A stretch of 64,000 nt of DNA from Lachnospiraceae bacterium (GTDB lineage Bacteria > Bacillota > Clostridia > Lachnospirales > Lachnospiraceae), in assembly GCA_024697595.1 (NCBI GenBank), contig JAILFK010000010.1, positions 114,852-178,851 of the forward strand. The letters are read 5' to 3'. The notes under the pieces are model-generated. The model saw only the letters and a program-made list of their open reading frames with translations, had not been told where the DNA came from and did not search any database. The translations under genes were made by a program, and so were the position numbers. Below, in pieces: positions 18,960 to 28,338 of this stretch (positions are counted from its first letter, which is position 1; every line of letters begins with the position of its first letter).

Positions 18960-18996
18960 CCACTTTGTGACACGTGTTACCACTTCGTTCCACTTT
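18960..18996 (-). promoter_or_regulatory. MraZ operator: four tandem AAAGTG[G/T]-like repeats
   Basis: Read on the minus strand from 18996: AAAGTGG, GAAGTGG, CACGTGT, AAAGTGG, each separated by exactly three bases (AAC, TAA, CAC). This period of ten places all repeats on one face of the helix. It matches the MraZ box described in Mollicutes, AAAGTG[T/G] with three-base spacers. It begins eight bases after the -10 box and so covers the expected transcription start. Confidence 0.88.
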
Positions 18997-19003
18997 TAAC
19001 TAC

Positions 19004-19032
19004 ATTTTATATAAAAATGCCCATCCAGTCAA
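19004..19032 (-). promoter_or_regulatory. Promoter of the mraZ/division operon
   Basis: TTGACT at 19032-19027, a 17-base spacer and TAAAAT at 19009-19004. The MraZ repeats start directly downstream, so bound MraZ would block initiation or early elongation. Confidence 0.8.
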
Positions 19033-19038
19033 CCCTAG

Positions 19039-19062
19039 AAAACCCGTAAATTCAAGGGTTTT
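19039..19062 (-). terminator. Possible terminator between lgt and mraZ
   Basis: AAAACCC/GGGTTTT stem of 7 bp with a 10-base loop, ending in TTTTCT, just upstream of the mraZ -35 box. It is short, so confidence is limited. It would separate lgt transcription from the division operon. The remaining 19063-19184 holds only another weak hairpin (ATTGTGG/CCACAAT) without a T-tract. Confidence 0.4.
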
Positions 19063-19184
19063 AGCCATGTGGTAGCAAGTGGAGGGAGTATATCTTCCAT
19101 AAATTGTGGCACAAAAAATAGAACCACAATATCTTGTAGCTCTATCTCTCAAAATCAAATTTTATGTATATTTTTAACAAACTT

Positions 19185-20054
19185 TTAATGGCGATTTTGT
19201 TTATTTTTCAGCTTAATTTGGTACGCGCTCAAAGTTATCGCAGCCACCATCATTGCAACCGCTACCACCTGAGAAATTGCTATACCTGTAGCACCAATTG
19301 TAAGCTGATCTGTCCTTAATCCTTCAATAAAGAACCGACCCGCTCCATACATGAACATGTAGATAAAGAATAGCTCACCATCAAATTTCACCCTCTTGCT
19401 CAAGAACAAAATCAAAATCAAAACTGCAATATTAAAGCAAGATTCATACAAAAATGTCGGATGTACTTGAATATATGAATCACCATTTATAGAGGCAGCA
19501 TGAGCCAACATTTCAACAGTAATATCACTTCTACTTCTGACAGCATTTACCGGCAATTGCATTGCAAACAATCCGTCAGTGTATTGACCAAAGGCTTCTC
19601 TATTAAAGAAATTCCCCCATCTTCCCATTATTTGTCCAATGAGAACTCCTGGAATAACCACATCAGCAAAATGTAAAAATCTAATATTTTTCTTCTTGCA
19701 GCCTATATATGCAGCAATTATACCTGCAAGAATACCACCATATATGCCAAGGCCACCATTTCTAAGATTTATAATATCTGCCAAATTTTGACTATAATAA
19801 TCCCAGCTAAAAATCACATAATATAATCTAGCGCCTATCACTCCAAATATAATCGTCCAAATGGTAACATCAAGAAAATCTTCATCATTATCACCACACC
19901 TTTTTGCGCGATAAATAATACACATAATCGCCAAAACCATTCCAAGTGCAATAACTATTCCGTAGTATGCAATGGAAAAACTACCGATACTAATTTCCTG
20001 GCCAACATGGTCTAGGTGAATATTCAAATTTGGAAAATTAATATTATAATTCAT
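19185..20054 (-). CDS. lgt: Prolipoprotein diacylglyceryl transferase
   Basis: Membrane enzyme of 289 residues that attaches diacylglycerol to the lipobox Cys of prolipoproteins, with seven membrane helices. It has the motifs IGARLYYVIFSW, GGLGIYGGILAG and the Lgt signature GRWGNFFNREAFG, plus HPTFLYESCFN and FFIEGLRTDQL. ATG follows GAGGG. A likely client, the GH5 lipoprotein, is encoded at about 55 kb. It lies upstream of mraZ but has no obvious link to it. Confidence 0.96.
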   Translation of the reverse strand: MNYNINFPNLNIHLDHVGQEISIGSFSIAYYGIVIALGMVLAIMCIIYRAKRCGDNDEDFLDVTIWTIIFGVIGARLYYVIFSWDYYSQNLADIINLRNGGLGIYGGILAGIIAAYIGCKKKNIRFLHFADVVIPGVLIGQIMGRWGNFFNREAFGQYTDGLFAMQLPVNAVRSRSDITVEMLAHAASINGDSYIQVHPTFLYESCFNIAVLILILFLSKRVKFDGELFFIYMFMYGAGRFFIEGLRTDQLTIGATGIAISQVVAVAMMVAAITLSAYQIKLKNKQNRH

Positions 20055-20148
20055 CTCAAGCCCTCATTTAAACATATAATTTTGTTATACGCATTTACCA
20101 TATAAAAAAACTCATACATCAATCATATAATCAAACTTTATTAAAAAG

Positions 20149-21264
20149 TCATCTTACGATTGCTGACATCTTCCCCCTCGAATTATAAGCATCTCGAGAC
20201 TTATTAATGTCATAAGACTGTATGCCATTTTTCATAGGATCAGCAAAATAACATATATTTTTATTTCTATCATATCCCATTAGAACCAATGTATGATCTC
20301 CATATCTCATATTTTCAAGTCCCCAAAACAGAACAGGCTGGCCATTGTCCACATAAGAAAGCAAAGTATCAAAATCAGTTCCAGTAATATCAACAGCTGT
20401 ATAATTCATTCCACGCTCAGAAAATGCTTGATTCATAGCATTAACAACAGGGCCCGGCGCAACCCATTGTAAATCACTTCCATCCGGCTGATCATATGGA
20501 CTTCCACCACAAAATCCTTGATACGGATCTTCAGAATATGCCAAATATCTATCTACTAATTCCGTCTTTCCCATACCTGCACCATAATAATTTAAAACAA
20601 TAGTTGCAGATACGCATTCACAGCCTGTTGGAAATTCAGGATTCTGGCATATATTCACAATATCAATATACGCTGAATCTTCTTGCTCACTAGAATTTGC
20701 TTTTTCAGCTTGCGCCTTCTCATCCTCTAATTTTTCCTGCGCAAGTCTACTTTCATAATCCGTATACAATTTCTGTATAGAAGTCAATGCAACATTTGCA
20801 ATTTTCATATCACCATTGGCCGAATTATAACACCCCCAACAAAAATCAATTTTTTCCTGAGTATTTGCATCTACTTTTAAATCTTTAGATTTTAATGAAT
20901 CCTCATAGTTCTGCACCCATAAGCAAGCTTTTTTATAATCATCATCTATCTTTTTGTATATAGATTCAAATTCTTTTATTTCATCATTAGACATAGACTT
21001 ATTTAGAATTTTCTTTTCAAAGGATGTCATTTTTTCATAATTCTTTATCGAAGTTTCCTCAGGTATTGTATACTTTGCATATAAAAGACTTGTATTATAT
21101 TTATCATATAAAGAGTCATAAAACTTTTCTTCCTGCTCCTTCGCCTCTACAATTTCACGCTCCTCATCTTTTTTTATTTCTGTATATTGATAAACGCCAA
21201 AAAGACTTAATCCAAGAGCAATAACTATTCCTATAATCCAATATTTCTTTTTCACAAATCCCAT
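20149..21264 (-). CDS. C39-like papain-fold peptidase with N-terminal membrane anchor
   Basis: Protein of 371 residues with one N-terminal membrane segment (KKYWIIGIVIALGLSLFG), a charged, helical, probably coiled-coil region (residues 30-190, rich in Glu and Lys) and a C-terminal Peptidase_C39_2 domain. The domain has the catalytic Cys motif FPTGCECVSATIVLNYYG and the His region YGDHTLVLMGYD followed by ICYFADP. Such proteins are outside the membrane; substrates are unknown. The ATG at 21264 has its Shine-Dalgarno (AAAGGA) directly against it, so GTG 21255, nine bases from AAAGGA, may be the true start. It shares no clear operon with lgt or queA. Confidence 0.8.
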   Translation of the reverse strand: MGFVKKKYWIIGIVIALGLSLFGVYQYTEIKKDEEREIVEAKEQEEKFYDSLYDKYNTSLLYAKYTIPEETSIKNYEKMTSFEKKILNKSMSNDEIKEFESIYKKIDDDYKKACLWVQNYEDSLKSKDLKVDANTQEKIDFCWGCYNSANGDMKIANVALTSIQKLYTDYESRLAQEKLEDEKAQAEKANSSEQEDSAYIDIVNICQNPEFPTGCECVSATIVLNYYGAGMGKTELVDRYLAYSEDPYQGFCGGSPYDQPDGSDLQWVAPGPVVNAMNQAFSERGMNYTAVDITGTDFDTLLSYVDNGQPVLFWGLENMRYGDHTLVLMGYDRNKNICYFADPMKNGIQSYDINKSRDAYNSRGKMSAIVR

Positions 21265-21371
21265 TCCTTTATTTAATTATTTTATCAACAACATTCCTCT
21301 GCTAATTCCAGGATTAATTCACTTAGAATCCACAATCATAGACATATATGTATTCATTTAACAATTAACAA

Positions 21372-22439
21372 CTATTGCAATTCACTTAAGTCCATAATCA
21401 ACATGGCGTCGCCAAAACTAAAGAATCTATATTTTTCAGCTACTGCTTTTTCATATGCAGACAACACATGCTCACGACCTGCAAGAGCTGAAACCAACAT
21501 AACCAAAGTCGATTCTGGTAAATGGAAATTTGTAATCAACGCGTCTATCACCTTAAACTTATAACCAGGATAAATAAATATCTCTGTCCATCCACTGGTT
21601 TCTCTAAGCATACCGTTTTCATCAGCTGCAGATTCCAAAGTCCTAGTGCTTGTAGTTCCTACAGATATAACTCGTCCACCATTTTTCTTAGTGTTGTTAA
21701 TCGTATCTGCCGCTTCCTGAGACACCATATAAAATTCCGAATGCATATGATGCTCTAAAACATTTTCCACTTTTACAGGACGAAATGTGCCTAATCCAAC
21801 ATGCAAAGTAACTTCTGCAATATTAACCCCCATCTCTTTTATCTCCTGCAAGAGTTCCTTCGTAAAGTGCAAACCAGCTGTAGGAGCCGCAGCCGAGCCA
21901 TCATATTTCGCATATACTGTCTGGTATCTATTTTTATCCTTTAACTCATGTGTAATATATGGCGGAAGTGGCATCTGACCAAGTTGATCCAATATTTCTT
22001 CAAAGATACCCTCATACTCAAATCTTACAAGACGATTGCCTTCTTCTACAATATCTATAATTTCAGCCTTGAGCAAACCATCGCCAAAATCTATTCGGTC
22101 TCCCACTCTAGCTTTCTTTCCAGGCTTAACTAATGTCTCCCAAACATCATCGCTTTTTCTTTTAAGCAAAAGAAGTTCCACCTTACCGCCGGTATTTTCT
22201 CTCGCGCCATATAATCTAGCAGGAATAACCTTGGTATTATTAATTACAAGGCAATCCCCTGGCTTTAAATATTCCTTTATGTCATAAAAATGACGATGAG
22301 CCACCTCGCCTGTCACTTTATCAAGCACCATCAATCTAGAATTCGATCTCTTCTCCAATGGATCTTGTGCAATAAGCTCCTCAGGAAGTTCGTAATCAAA
22401 ATCTTTTACATTCATAACATTTGCATTATTTTCTGTCAT
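21372..22439 (-). CDS. queA: S-adenosylmethionine:tRNA ribosyltransferase-isomerase
   Basis: Converts preQ1-modified tRNA to epoxyqueuosine tRNA using SAM; 355 residues. Family motifs include [61 protein letters not shown] and [16 protein letters not shown]. The longest frame begins at a GTG (22448); ATG 22439 seems more likely, though neither has a strong ribosome binding site. The queT-like gene elsewhere in the window fits the same pathway. tgt is not seen here. Confidence 0.96.
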   Translation of the reverse strand: MTENNANVMNVKDFDYELPEELIAQDPLEKRSNSRLMVLDKVTGEVAHRHFYDIKEYLKPGDCLVINNTKVIPARLYGARENTGGKVELLLLKRKSDDVWETLVKPGKKARVGDRIDFGDGLLKAEIIDIVEEGNRLVRFEYEGIFEEILDQLGQMPLPPYITHELKDKNRYQTVYAKYDGSAAAPTAGLHFTKELLQEIKEMGVNIAEVTLHVGLGTFRPVKVENVLEHHMHSEFYMVSQEAADTINNTKKNGGRVISVGTTSTRTLESAADENGMLRETSGWTEIFIYPGYKFKVIDALITNFHLPESTLVMLVSALAGREHVLSAYEKAVAEKYRFFSFGDAMLIMDLSELQ

Positions 22440-22699
22440 ATCTATCACTTTACTTTCTATTTTTATTATTCATTAATTACATTCATTAATACTTATTTGT
22501 CGTTATATTCATTTTATATCAATTCATTTATTGCTACCTTCTTTTATCAATAAATCCTTCATCACCATCTTCATTTTATTTTTAGATGTCACGACTTCAT
22601 ATAATAACAAAAAATGCGTTAAAAGTGAATGATACCCGTTCAAATCTAATATTATTTCTTGATATTGTTTCTTGATATTATCAAATCTTTTTATTAGCA

Positions 22700-23533
22700 T
22701 CACTCATTTTTTACAAAATAATGCTCAATTATATTTTTTATCTCCCCTACATCTAGAGGATACTTCATTGATTCCTCAGTGATTATCAATTTGTCCCCTA
22801 GGAAAATATTGTTTTTTTGATATTCTCTAATACGTCTAACCGATTCATTGGCATAAGTTCGATCATCCATCATTCCACGGTGCTCCCAATACACTTCGCA
22901 CCCCCTATTTATATCCAAAATAGTAAAATCCGGGTATATTACATTGCCATCCTTAAATCTAAGTGCACATTCATATCTATAAGGAATATTCATTTTATTT
23001 AGCATATTTGCAATTAATACCTCAGATTTAGATCGCACTTTTTCACCCTTATCAGTTATATAGTCTGGCATATCTTCTCTTATAACTTTCCTATCATATT
23101 CTTCTTCATTCCAGTTTTTTATATATTCCTCAGTCCCAATACATATGGGCGCAATAAACTTTTTCGAATCATCTGGATAAGTATCATAAACACTTTCAAT
23201 TCTTCCAACTTGCTTTCTAGCTTTATTCACATAGTGAGTCAAAACATCTATTTCATCATTAATAATACGCAATATTTTTCCATCATAAGATTTTTGAATA
23301 TACATTTTTATCTTTTTATTTTCAGTTCGCCTTATATATTCCCCTGTCCTATCCGTTGCTTTTTTCCTTAAATAATAATTAACTGTATTATTTTTCTTTA
23401 TAATATGTATTTTTCCAACAGGGTATCTCTTCATATTATTTTCTAGTATATTTTTCACTTCTTCTAATCTAATCAATCGATTGCAAGCCATATTATAGAC
23501 TTGATCAGATTCCAATTTCATTTTATTCATCAT
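22700..23533 (-). CDS. Putative PD-(D/E)XK-like nuclease of unknown role, beside a tandem-repeat array
   Basis: Protein of 277 residues not assigned to a named family. The N-terminal half (1-150) is Lys-rich and helical, with a repeat-like LYR-type stretch (NYYLRKKATDRTGEYIR). The C-terminal half looks like a restriction-endonuclease fold: a helix with Glu (VRSKSEVLIANMLNKMNIPY), the acidic motif YPDFTIL, and EVYWEHRGMMDD in place of the usual (D/E)xK, then a helix RRIREYQKN and IITEES. If active, it would cut nucleic acid. ATG 23533 (or 23530) follows GGGAGGAGAGAG. The gene starts only 18 bases from a seven-copy 62-bp tandem repeat, so its leader comes out of the array. A lone nuclease by a repeat array suggests a mobile or selfish origin, but this is inference. 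Confidence 0.6.
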   Translation of the reverse strand: MMNKMKLESDQVYNMACNRLIRLEEVKNILENNMKRYPVGKIHIIKKNNTVNYYLRKKATDRTGEYIRRTENKKIKMYIQKSYDGKILRIINDEIDVLTHYVNKARKQVGRIESVYDTYPDDSKKFIAPICIGTEEYIKNWNEEEYDRKVIREDMPDYITDKGEKVRSKSEVLIANMLNKMNIPYRYECALRFKDGNVIYPDFTILDINRGCEVYWEHRGMMDDRTYANESVRRIREYQKNNIFLGDKLIITEESMKYPLDVGEIKNIIEHYFVKNE

Positions 23534-23551
23534 CTCTCTCCTCCCAATACA

Positions 23552-23975
23552 ATTATGTCAACTATTTTGATGGTTTTTCTCTTTTCCGGGGTACTTTCAC
23601 CTGGTTTCCACTAATTATGTCAACTATTTTGATAGTTTTTCTCTTTTCCGGGGTACTTTCACCTGGTTTCCACCAATTATGTCAACTATTTTGATGTTTT
23701 TTCTCTTTTCCGGGGTACTTTCACCTGATTTCCACCAATTATGTCAACTATTTTGATGTTTTTTCTCTTTTCCGAGGTACTTTCACCTGATTTCCACCAA
23801 TTATGTCAACTATTTTGATGTTTTTTCTCTTTTCCGGGGTACTTTTCCCTGGTTTCCACCAATTATGTCAACTATTTTGATGGTTTTTCTCTTTTCCGGG
23901 GTACTTTTCCCTGGTTTCCACCAATTATGTCAACTATTTTGATAGTTTTTCTCTTTTCCGGGGTATCCACAAACT
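23552..23975. repeat. 62-bp tandem repeat array, six full units and one partial
   Basis: Units start at 23552, 23614, 23676, 23738, 23800, 23862 and 23924, all exactly 62 bases apart. The last stops after 52 bases. Units differ at only a few fixed places (gatGG, gatAG or gatGT; cacctGG or cacctGA; ttTCAC or tttTCCC; CCGGGG or CCGAGG). The unit contains ATTATGTCAACTATTTTGAT and GGGGTACTTTCACCTGG. There are no variable spacers, and 62 is not a multiple of three, so this is neither CRISPR nor a coding repeat. On the minus strand each unit contains TTGACA, a -35-like box, directed toward the nuclease-like gene. Confidence 0.95.
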
Positions 23976-24044
23976 TCGCGCTTAAACAAGCACAATATAA
24001 TACTATTTATATTCATTTTTATATGTCTTTTCTTTCCGCTCCCT

Positions 24045-24125
24045 CACTATTCGCATTGCAAATTAATAGTTTATCGCTTTTAATCACACTATTCACATTG
24101 CAAATTTATGTTTTATTGCTTTTTA
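24045..24125. repeat. Two-copy imperfect 42-bp direct repeat
   Basis: CACTATTCGCATTGCAAATT at 24045 and CACTATTCACATTGCAAATT at 24087 start two copies with period 42, both ending in a TTATYGCTTTT-type stretch. It lies between the 62-bp and 37-bp arrays. No gene is seen in 23976-24267. Confidence 0.75.
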
Positions 24126-24267
24126 AAATTAAATGGATGTAAAAATTCTTAGATACTAATTCGATTCCTAGATAATACTTCGATCCTTAAAATAAATATT
24201 TTATGAATCTATTTAGTATATTTTGATTTTATATGTGAAAAATAAAGAAATTTATCACCAGCACTCA

Positions 24268-24323
24268 TAAAAATAAAAAAGCACTGGCATCGGACGCATT
24301 TAATTATACATCCTCAACCAATG
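24268..24323 (-). terminator. Terminator for the pheST transcript
   Basis: Minus-strand CATTGG pairs with CCAGTG, and inside it GGATG pairs with CGTCC, followed by CTTTTTTATTTTT. The two-part stem with a strong U-tract lies beyond the 37-bp repeats, so those would be in the 3' untranslated part of the pheT message. Confidence 0.6.
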
Positions 24324-24347
24324 TTTTTCTATCGTTTTTTATTCAAT

Positions 24348-24520
24348 CACTTAAACAAGTCAATTCAATCAATTCAAATTCAATCACTAAAACAAATCAA
24401 TTTAATCAATTTAAATTAAATCACTTAAACAAATCAATTTAATCAATTTAAATTCTATCACTTAAACAAGTCAATTTAATCGCAATTCAATCAATTAAAT
24501 TCTATCAATCAAGTTCAATC
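24348..24520. repeat. 37-bp AT-rich tandem repeat after pheT
   Basis: Units beginning CACTTAAACAAGTCAATT start at 24348, 24385, 24422 and 24459, exactly 37 bases apart. A degenerate fifth unit, lengthened by ten bases, runs toward 24520. The array stops a few bases before the pheT stop codon at 24528. Units consist largely of AATCAATTTAAATT-type blocks. Confidence 0.9.
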
Positions 24521-24527
24521 ACACAAA

Positions 24528-26945
24528 CTACATTCTAAGCTGAACGCCAATTCCATCTAAACCTTTGAGAATTCGGTTCATTGCAGAGGTGATATCCTCC
24601 TCCTCAAGGTTTCTGTCCTTGGCTCTAAATGAAAGTGAGTAAGCCATAGACTTGTATCCAAGTGTAATCTGGTTACCCTCATAAATATCAAACAACTCAT
24701 AGGACTCAAGGTACTGTCCGCCCTTGTTGTCAAATACTTCCTCAATCTCGCCAGCCAAGACATTCTTTGGAACAACCATAGAAATGTCACGGGTAGCTGC
24801 AGGGAATTTAGCAATTCCTTCATACTTTGTATCAAAATTGGCGCCCTCAACAATCTCAGGCATATCTAAAACTGCAATATAAGAACGTTCTTTTAAATTA
24901 TAATTAGAAGCAACCTTCGGATGAACCTCACCGATATATCCAATAACTTTACCGCCATATACTATATTAGCCTGGCGTCCTGGATGGAAATAATTTCTGT
25001 TGGCATTTGGATCATAAGTAATCTTAGCATTCATTCCAACCTGAGATAAAATCTCTTCTACCACACCCTTCATTGTAAAGAAATCACCATCTCCATAGAA
25101 TCCAAGTGTAAGCTGCACTCTCTCTTCCGGAAGTTCTGTAAGTGGCAACTGCTTTGGAAGGTAAATGTTGCCCATCTCAAACAGGCGTACATCCTTATTT
25201 CTTCTGTTTGCATTAGTTGCAAGCGATGTAAGCATACCATTTAAAGGAATTGTTCTCATGATAGAGAAATCCTCGCCTAAAGGATTTGAGATAACAACTG
25301 CCTCTCTAGTCTTATCATCTGCATCAAGCAACAATTTATCGTAAACCTTTGGACTCTCAAACGAGTATGTCATACCCTGAGAAAATCCGCAGAACTTACA
25401 TACATTTCTGACAACCTTTTCAATCTTTAACTTATAAGAAAGTCCACCTGTTGTAGCCTCTCCTGTTGGCAAGCTTGTAGGAATATTTGCATAACCATAG
25501 AATCTAGCAACTTCCTCTGCAAGATCTGCATAACCTACCAAATCCTGACGGAATGTAGGGATTGTAAGCATATTAGAAGCCTTGTCATACACAAGTTCCA
25601 ATTTATCAAAATATTCAAGCATCTGCTCTGGTGAAATATCTGTACCAAGCATACGGTTGTACTTTTCAGGCTCAAACGGAAGTTGAATCGGTTCCTTCTT
25701 CTCTGGATATACATCAACCACGCCACCTACAACTGTACCGCAGCCCAACTCCTCAACAAGCTGGCAAGCTCTGTTGATTGCATCAATGGCATTGTTTGGA
25801 TCCAAGCCCTTCTCGAACTTTCCTGAAGCATCAGTACGAAGACCAACTTTTTTAGAAGAAAGTCTGATATTAGTTCCATCAAAGCATGCAGCCTCGAAAA
25901 GCATAGTGTCCACATTGTCTGTAATCATAGAGTTTTCTCCACCCATGATACCAGCAAGACCAACTGCCTTCTCGCCATCACAAATCATCAATACACTCTC
26001 ATCAACCTCACGAGTCTGACCATCAAGTGTGACAAATTCTTCGCCATTTTTACCACGGCGAACAATTATTTCATTTCCAGCAATAGTGTTTAAATCATAA
26101 GCATGCATTGGCTGACCATACTCTTCCATCACGTAGTTTGTGATATCTACAATGTTGTTAATAGGTCTAATTCCCTGAGCACGTAGTCTCTCCTGCATCC
26201 ACTTTGGTGATGGAGCAATCTTGATATCTTTTACCACACGAGCTGTGTATCTCTTACAAAGATCATTGGCCTCAACAGACACCTTGATATAATCGTTTAC
26301 ATCCTCTGAATCGCCTGTCTCTGTCACTACAGGAGGTACAAATTCTTTGTCAAATGTAACTGCTGCTTCTCTGGCAATTCCAAGAATAGCAAAACAATCC
26401 ACTCTATTTGAAGTAATCTCATACTCAACTACACAGTCATCTAAGCCCAAATATTTTACAGCATCCTCTCCAACTGGAGCATCATCCTCAAAAATGTACA
26501 AACCATTTTCAGGAGCCTCAGGAAACATATCTCTAGTAGATCCAAGTTCTTCGATTGAGCACATCATACCATTGGACTCAACACCGCGAAGCTTACCCTT
26601 TTTGATTTTAATTCCACCCTCTGTCTTTGTGCCATCATGACCGCCAGCCACACGACCACCGTCAAGAACTACAGGAACCTTGGCTCCCTCAAAAACATTT
26701 GGTGCACCAGTTACAATCTGAGTTGTCTCTGAGCCAATATCAACCTGACAGATGACCAATTTATCTGCATCAGGATGCTTTTCAATAGTTTTCACCTGAC
26801 CAATAACTATATTTTCAAGGTCAGCATCCATACACTCAAAAAATTCTCCCTTGGATCCTGACAAAGTCATGGCATCCATATATTCCTGTGGAGTGCACTC
26901 CAATCCAGGTACTAAATCTTTTATCCATTTCAATGATGTTTTCAT
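24528..26945 (-). CDS. pheT: Phenylalanyl-tRNA synthetase beta subunit
   Basis: Large subunit of the (alpha beta)2 enzyme, 805 residues, normal length. It starts with the typical MKTSLKWIKDLVPGLE and an EMAP-like tRNA-binding domain (residues about 40-150, VIGQVKTIEKHPDADKL). The B3/B4 editing domain (GIRPINNIVDITNYVMEEYG), B5 domain and catalytic-like domain follow, and it ends with the FDX-ACB anticodon domain (FPAATRDISMVVPKNV). It follows pheS by 16 bases with GGAGG before the ATG. Confidence 0.97.
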   Translation of the reverse strand: MKTSLKWIKDLVPGLECTPQEYMDAMTLSGSKGEFFECMDADLENIVIGQVKTIEKHPDADKLVICQVDIGSETTQIVTGAPNVFEGAKVPVVLDGGRVAGGHDGTKTEGGIKIKKGKLRGVESNGMMCSIEELGSTRDMFPEAPENGLYIFEDDAPVGEDAVKYLGLDDCVVEYEITSNRVDCFAILGIAREAAVTFDKEFVPPVVTETGDSEDVNDYIKVSVEANDLCKRYTARVVKDIKIAPSPKWMQERLRAQGIRPINNIVDITNYVMEEYGQPMHAYDLNTIAGNEIIVRRGKNGEEFVTLDGQTREVDESVLMICDGEKAVGLAGIMGGENSMITDNVDTMLFEAACFDGTNIRLSSKKVGLRTDASGKFEKGLDPNNAIDAINRACQLVEELGCGTVVGGVVDVYPEKKEPIQLPFEPEKYNRMLGTDISPEQMLEYFDKLELVYDKASNMLTIPTFRQDLVGYADLAEEVARFYGYANIPTSLPTGEATTGGLSYKLKIEKVVRNVCKFCGFSQGMTYSFESPKVYDKLLLDADDKTREAVVISNPLGEDFSIMRTIPLNGMLTSLATNANRRNKDVRLFEMGNIYLPKQLPLTELPEERVQLTLGFYGDGDFFTMKGVVEEILSQVGMNAKITYDPNANRNYFHPGRQANIVYGGKVIGYIGEVHPKVASNYNLKERSYIAVLDMPEIVEGANFDTKYEGIAKFPAATRDISMVVPKNVLAGEIEEVFDNKGGQYLESYELFDIYEGNQITLGYKSMAYSLSFRAKDRNLEEEDITSAMNRILKGLDGIGVQLRM

Positions 26946-26961
26946 GTCATACCTCCACTAA

Positions 26962-27981
26962 TTAAAACTGCTTTAAGAAACGCTCATCGTTTTCGTACAG
27001 CAATCTCATATCATCAATTTCATATTTAAGCAACGCAATACGCTCGAGACCTACACCAAAGGCAAATCCCTGGTACTCATTTGGATCAATTCCGCTCATC
27101 TCAAGCACGTGAGGATGAACCATACCACATCCTAAGATTTCAATCCAACCCTCGCCCTTACAGAAACGACAGCCCTTGCCACCGCACTTAAAGCAAGTCA
27201 CATCCACCTCGGCACTTGGCTCTGTAAATGGAAAATGGTGTGGTCTAAATTTAACCTTGGTATCCTCACCAAATAGTTTTCTAGCAAACTCCTGAAGTGT
27301 ACCCTTTAAGTCTGCAAAAGTTACATTTTTGTCGATAACCATACCCTCAATCTGATGGAATGAAGGTGAATGTGTTGCATCAACCTCATCAGCTCTAAAC
27401 ACACGACCTGGAGCAATAATTCTAATCGGCAATTTACCCTGCTCCATAATTCTTGCCTGAACAGATGATGTCTGTGTGCGAAGCAAGATATTTTTGTCTA
27501 TGTAAAATGTATCTTGCTCATCCTTTGCCGGGTGATTTGCAGGAATATTTAAAGCCTCAAAATTGTAGTAATCATACTCAACTTCTGGTCCTTCTACCAC
27601 TTCATATCCCATTCCGATAAAGATATCTTCTACTTCCTCCAAAGCGGCAATATTTGGATGATTATGTCCAATCTTGGCCTTTTTTGCTGGTAAAGTTACA
27701 TCGATAACCTCATTTTTCAATTTCTTTTCAAGCTGAGCAGCCTCAAGTTTTTCCTTAGCTGCAGCCATTCTCTCCTCGATTTCTCCTCTGGCATCATTAA
27801 CCATCTGACCAACCTTTGGTCGATCCTCAGGAGCAACATCCTTCATGGATTTAAGTACGGCTGTTAGCTCACCCTTCTTTCCAAGGACCGCCACACGCAC
27901 ATCATTTAACGCATCCAACTCTTGCGCATTTTCAATTTGCTCGAAAGCCTTTTCCTTAATCTGCTGTAACTTATCGTTCAT
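26962..27981 (-). CDS. pheS: Phenylalanyl-tRNA synthetase alpha subunit
   Basis: Class II catalytic subunit charging tRNA-Phe, 339 residues. An N-terminal coiled-coil arm precedes class II motifs ([50 protein letters not shown]). A Cys-rich insertion ([17 protein letters not shown]), seen in clostridial PheS, probably holds a metal. The longest frame reaches 28026, but that would begin inside the T-box terminator; ATG 27981 behind AAGGAG nine bases upstream is the real start. Confidence 0.97.
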   Translation of the reverse strand: MNDKLQQIKEKAFEQIENAQELDALNDVRVAVLGKKGELTAVLKSMKDVAPEDRPKVGQMVNDARGEIEERMAAAKEKLEAAQLEKKLKNEVIDVTLPAKKAKIGHNHPNIAALEEVEDIFIGMGYEVVEGPEVEYDYYNFEALNIPANHPAKDEQDTFYIDKNILLRTQTSSVQARIMEQGKLPIRIIAPGRVFRADEVDATHSPSFHQIEGMVIDKNVTFADLKGTLQEFARKLFGEDTKVKFRPHHFPFTEPSAEVDVTCFKCGGKGCRFCKGEGWIEILGCGMVHPHVLEMSGIDPNEYQGFAFGVGLERIALLKYEIDDMRLLYENDERFLKQF

Positions 27982-28002
27982 AAAATTACACTCCTTATTT
28001 TT

Positions 28003-28332
28003 TAAAATAAAAAAACTCCATCCCACAAGGGACGAAGTTACTCCGCGTTACCACCCAAATTCCAGATTTCTCTGACACTCGTACGCTTAACGTGCGCTAA
28101 CCGTTATCGACTACTACTATTTCCCCGACACAGCTCCTGCGTGAAATTCAATATACAGTCTTACTTAAGCAAGCTTCCAGCCAATGACTTGCCCTCTCTT
28201 AAAGTGTCTCTGCAATCTACTTATCGCACTCTCAGCCTTTTCAATATGATTTTTTAATATCATCAAGCAATTAATCAAACATATTCATATCGAAAGCAAA
28301 TTTCAACTCATAATTTCATTAATTACTCAACA
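28003..28332 (-). promoter_or_regulatory. T-box riboswitch (tRNA-Phe) controlling pheST
   Basis: Leader RNA that binds uncharged tRNA-Phe to prevent termination. It has the T-box core GGGTGGTAACGCGG and, after it, a terminator hairpin (ACTTCGTCCC/GGGATGGAGT) followed by seven T residues at 28014-28039, ending about 30 bases before pheS. A Phe codon TTC in a likely specifier bulge lies at 28145-28143 (GAATTTCACGC). Transcription probably starts near 28332. Confidence 0.93.
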
Positions 28333-28338
28333 TCAGCC

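Noticed and set aside
18504..19049. A 181-codon plus-strand reading frame opposite mraZ
   Set aside because: It is antisense to the conserved mraZ gene and runs over its operator and promoter; no family match.
23552..23975. CRISPR array
   Set aside because: Units are full 62-bp repeats with no variable spacers, and no cas genes are near.
23927..24142. A 71-codon plus-strand reading frame over the last repeat and beyond
   Set aside because: It starts within the repeat, has no ribosome binding site and no recognisable motif.
24141..24267. A gene between the 42-bp repeat and the pheT terminator
   Set aside because: I see only AT-rich sequence with short CGATTCCTAGAT-like repeats and no supported reading frame.
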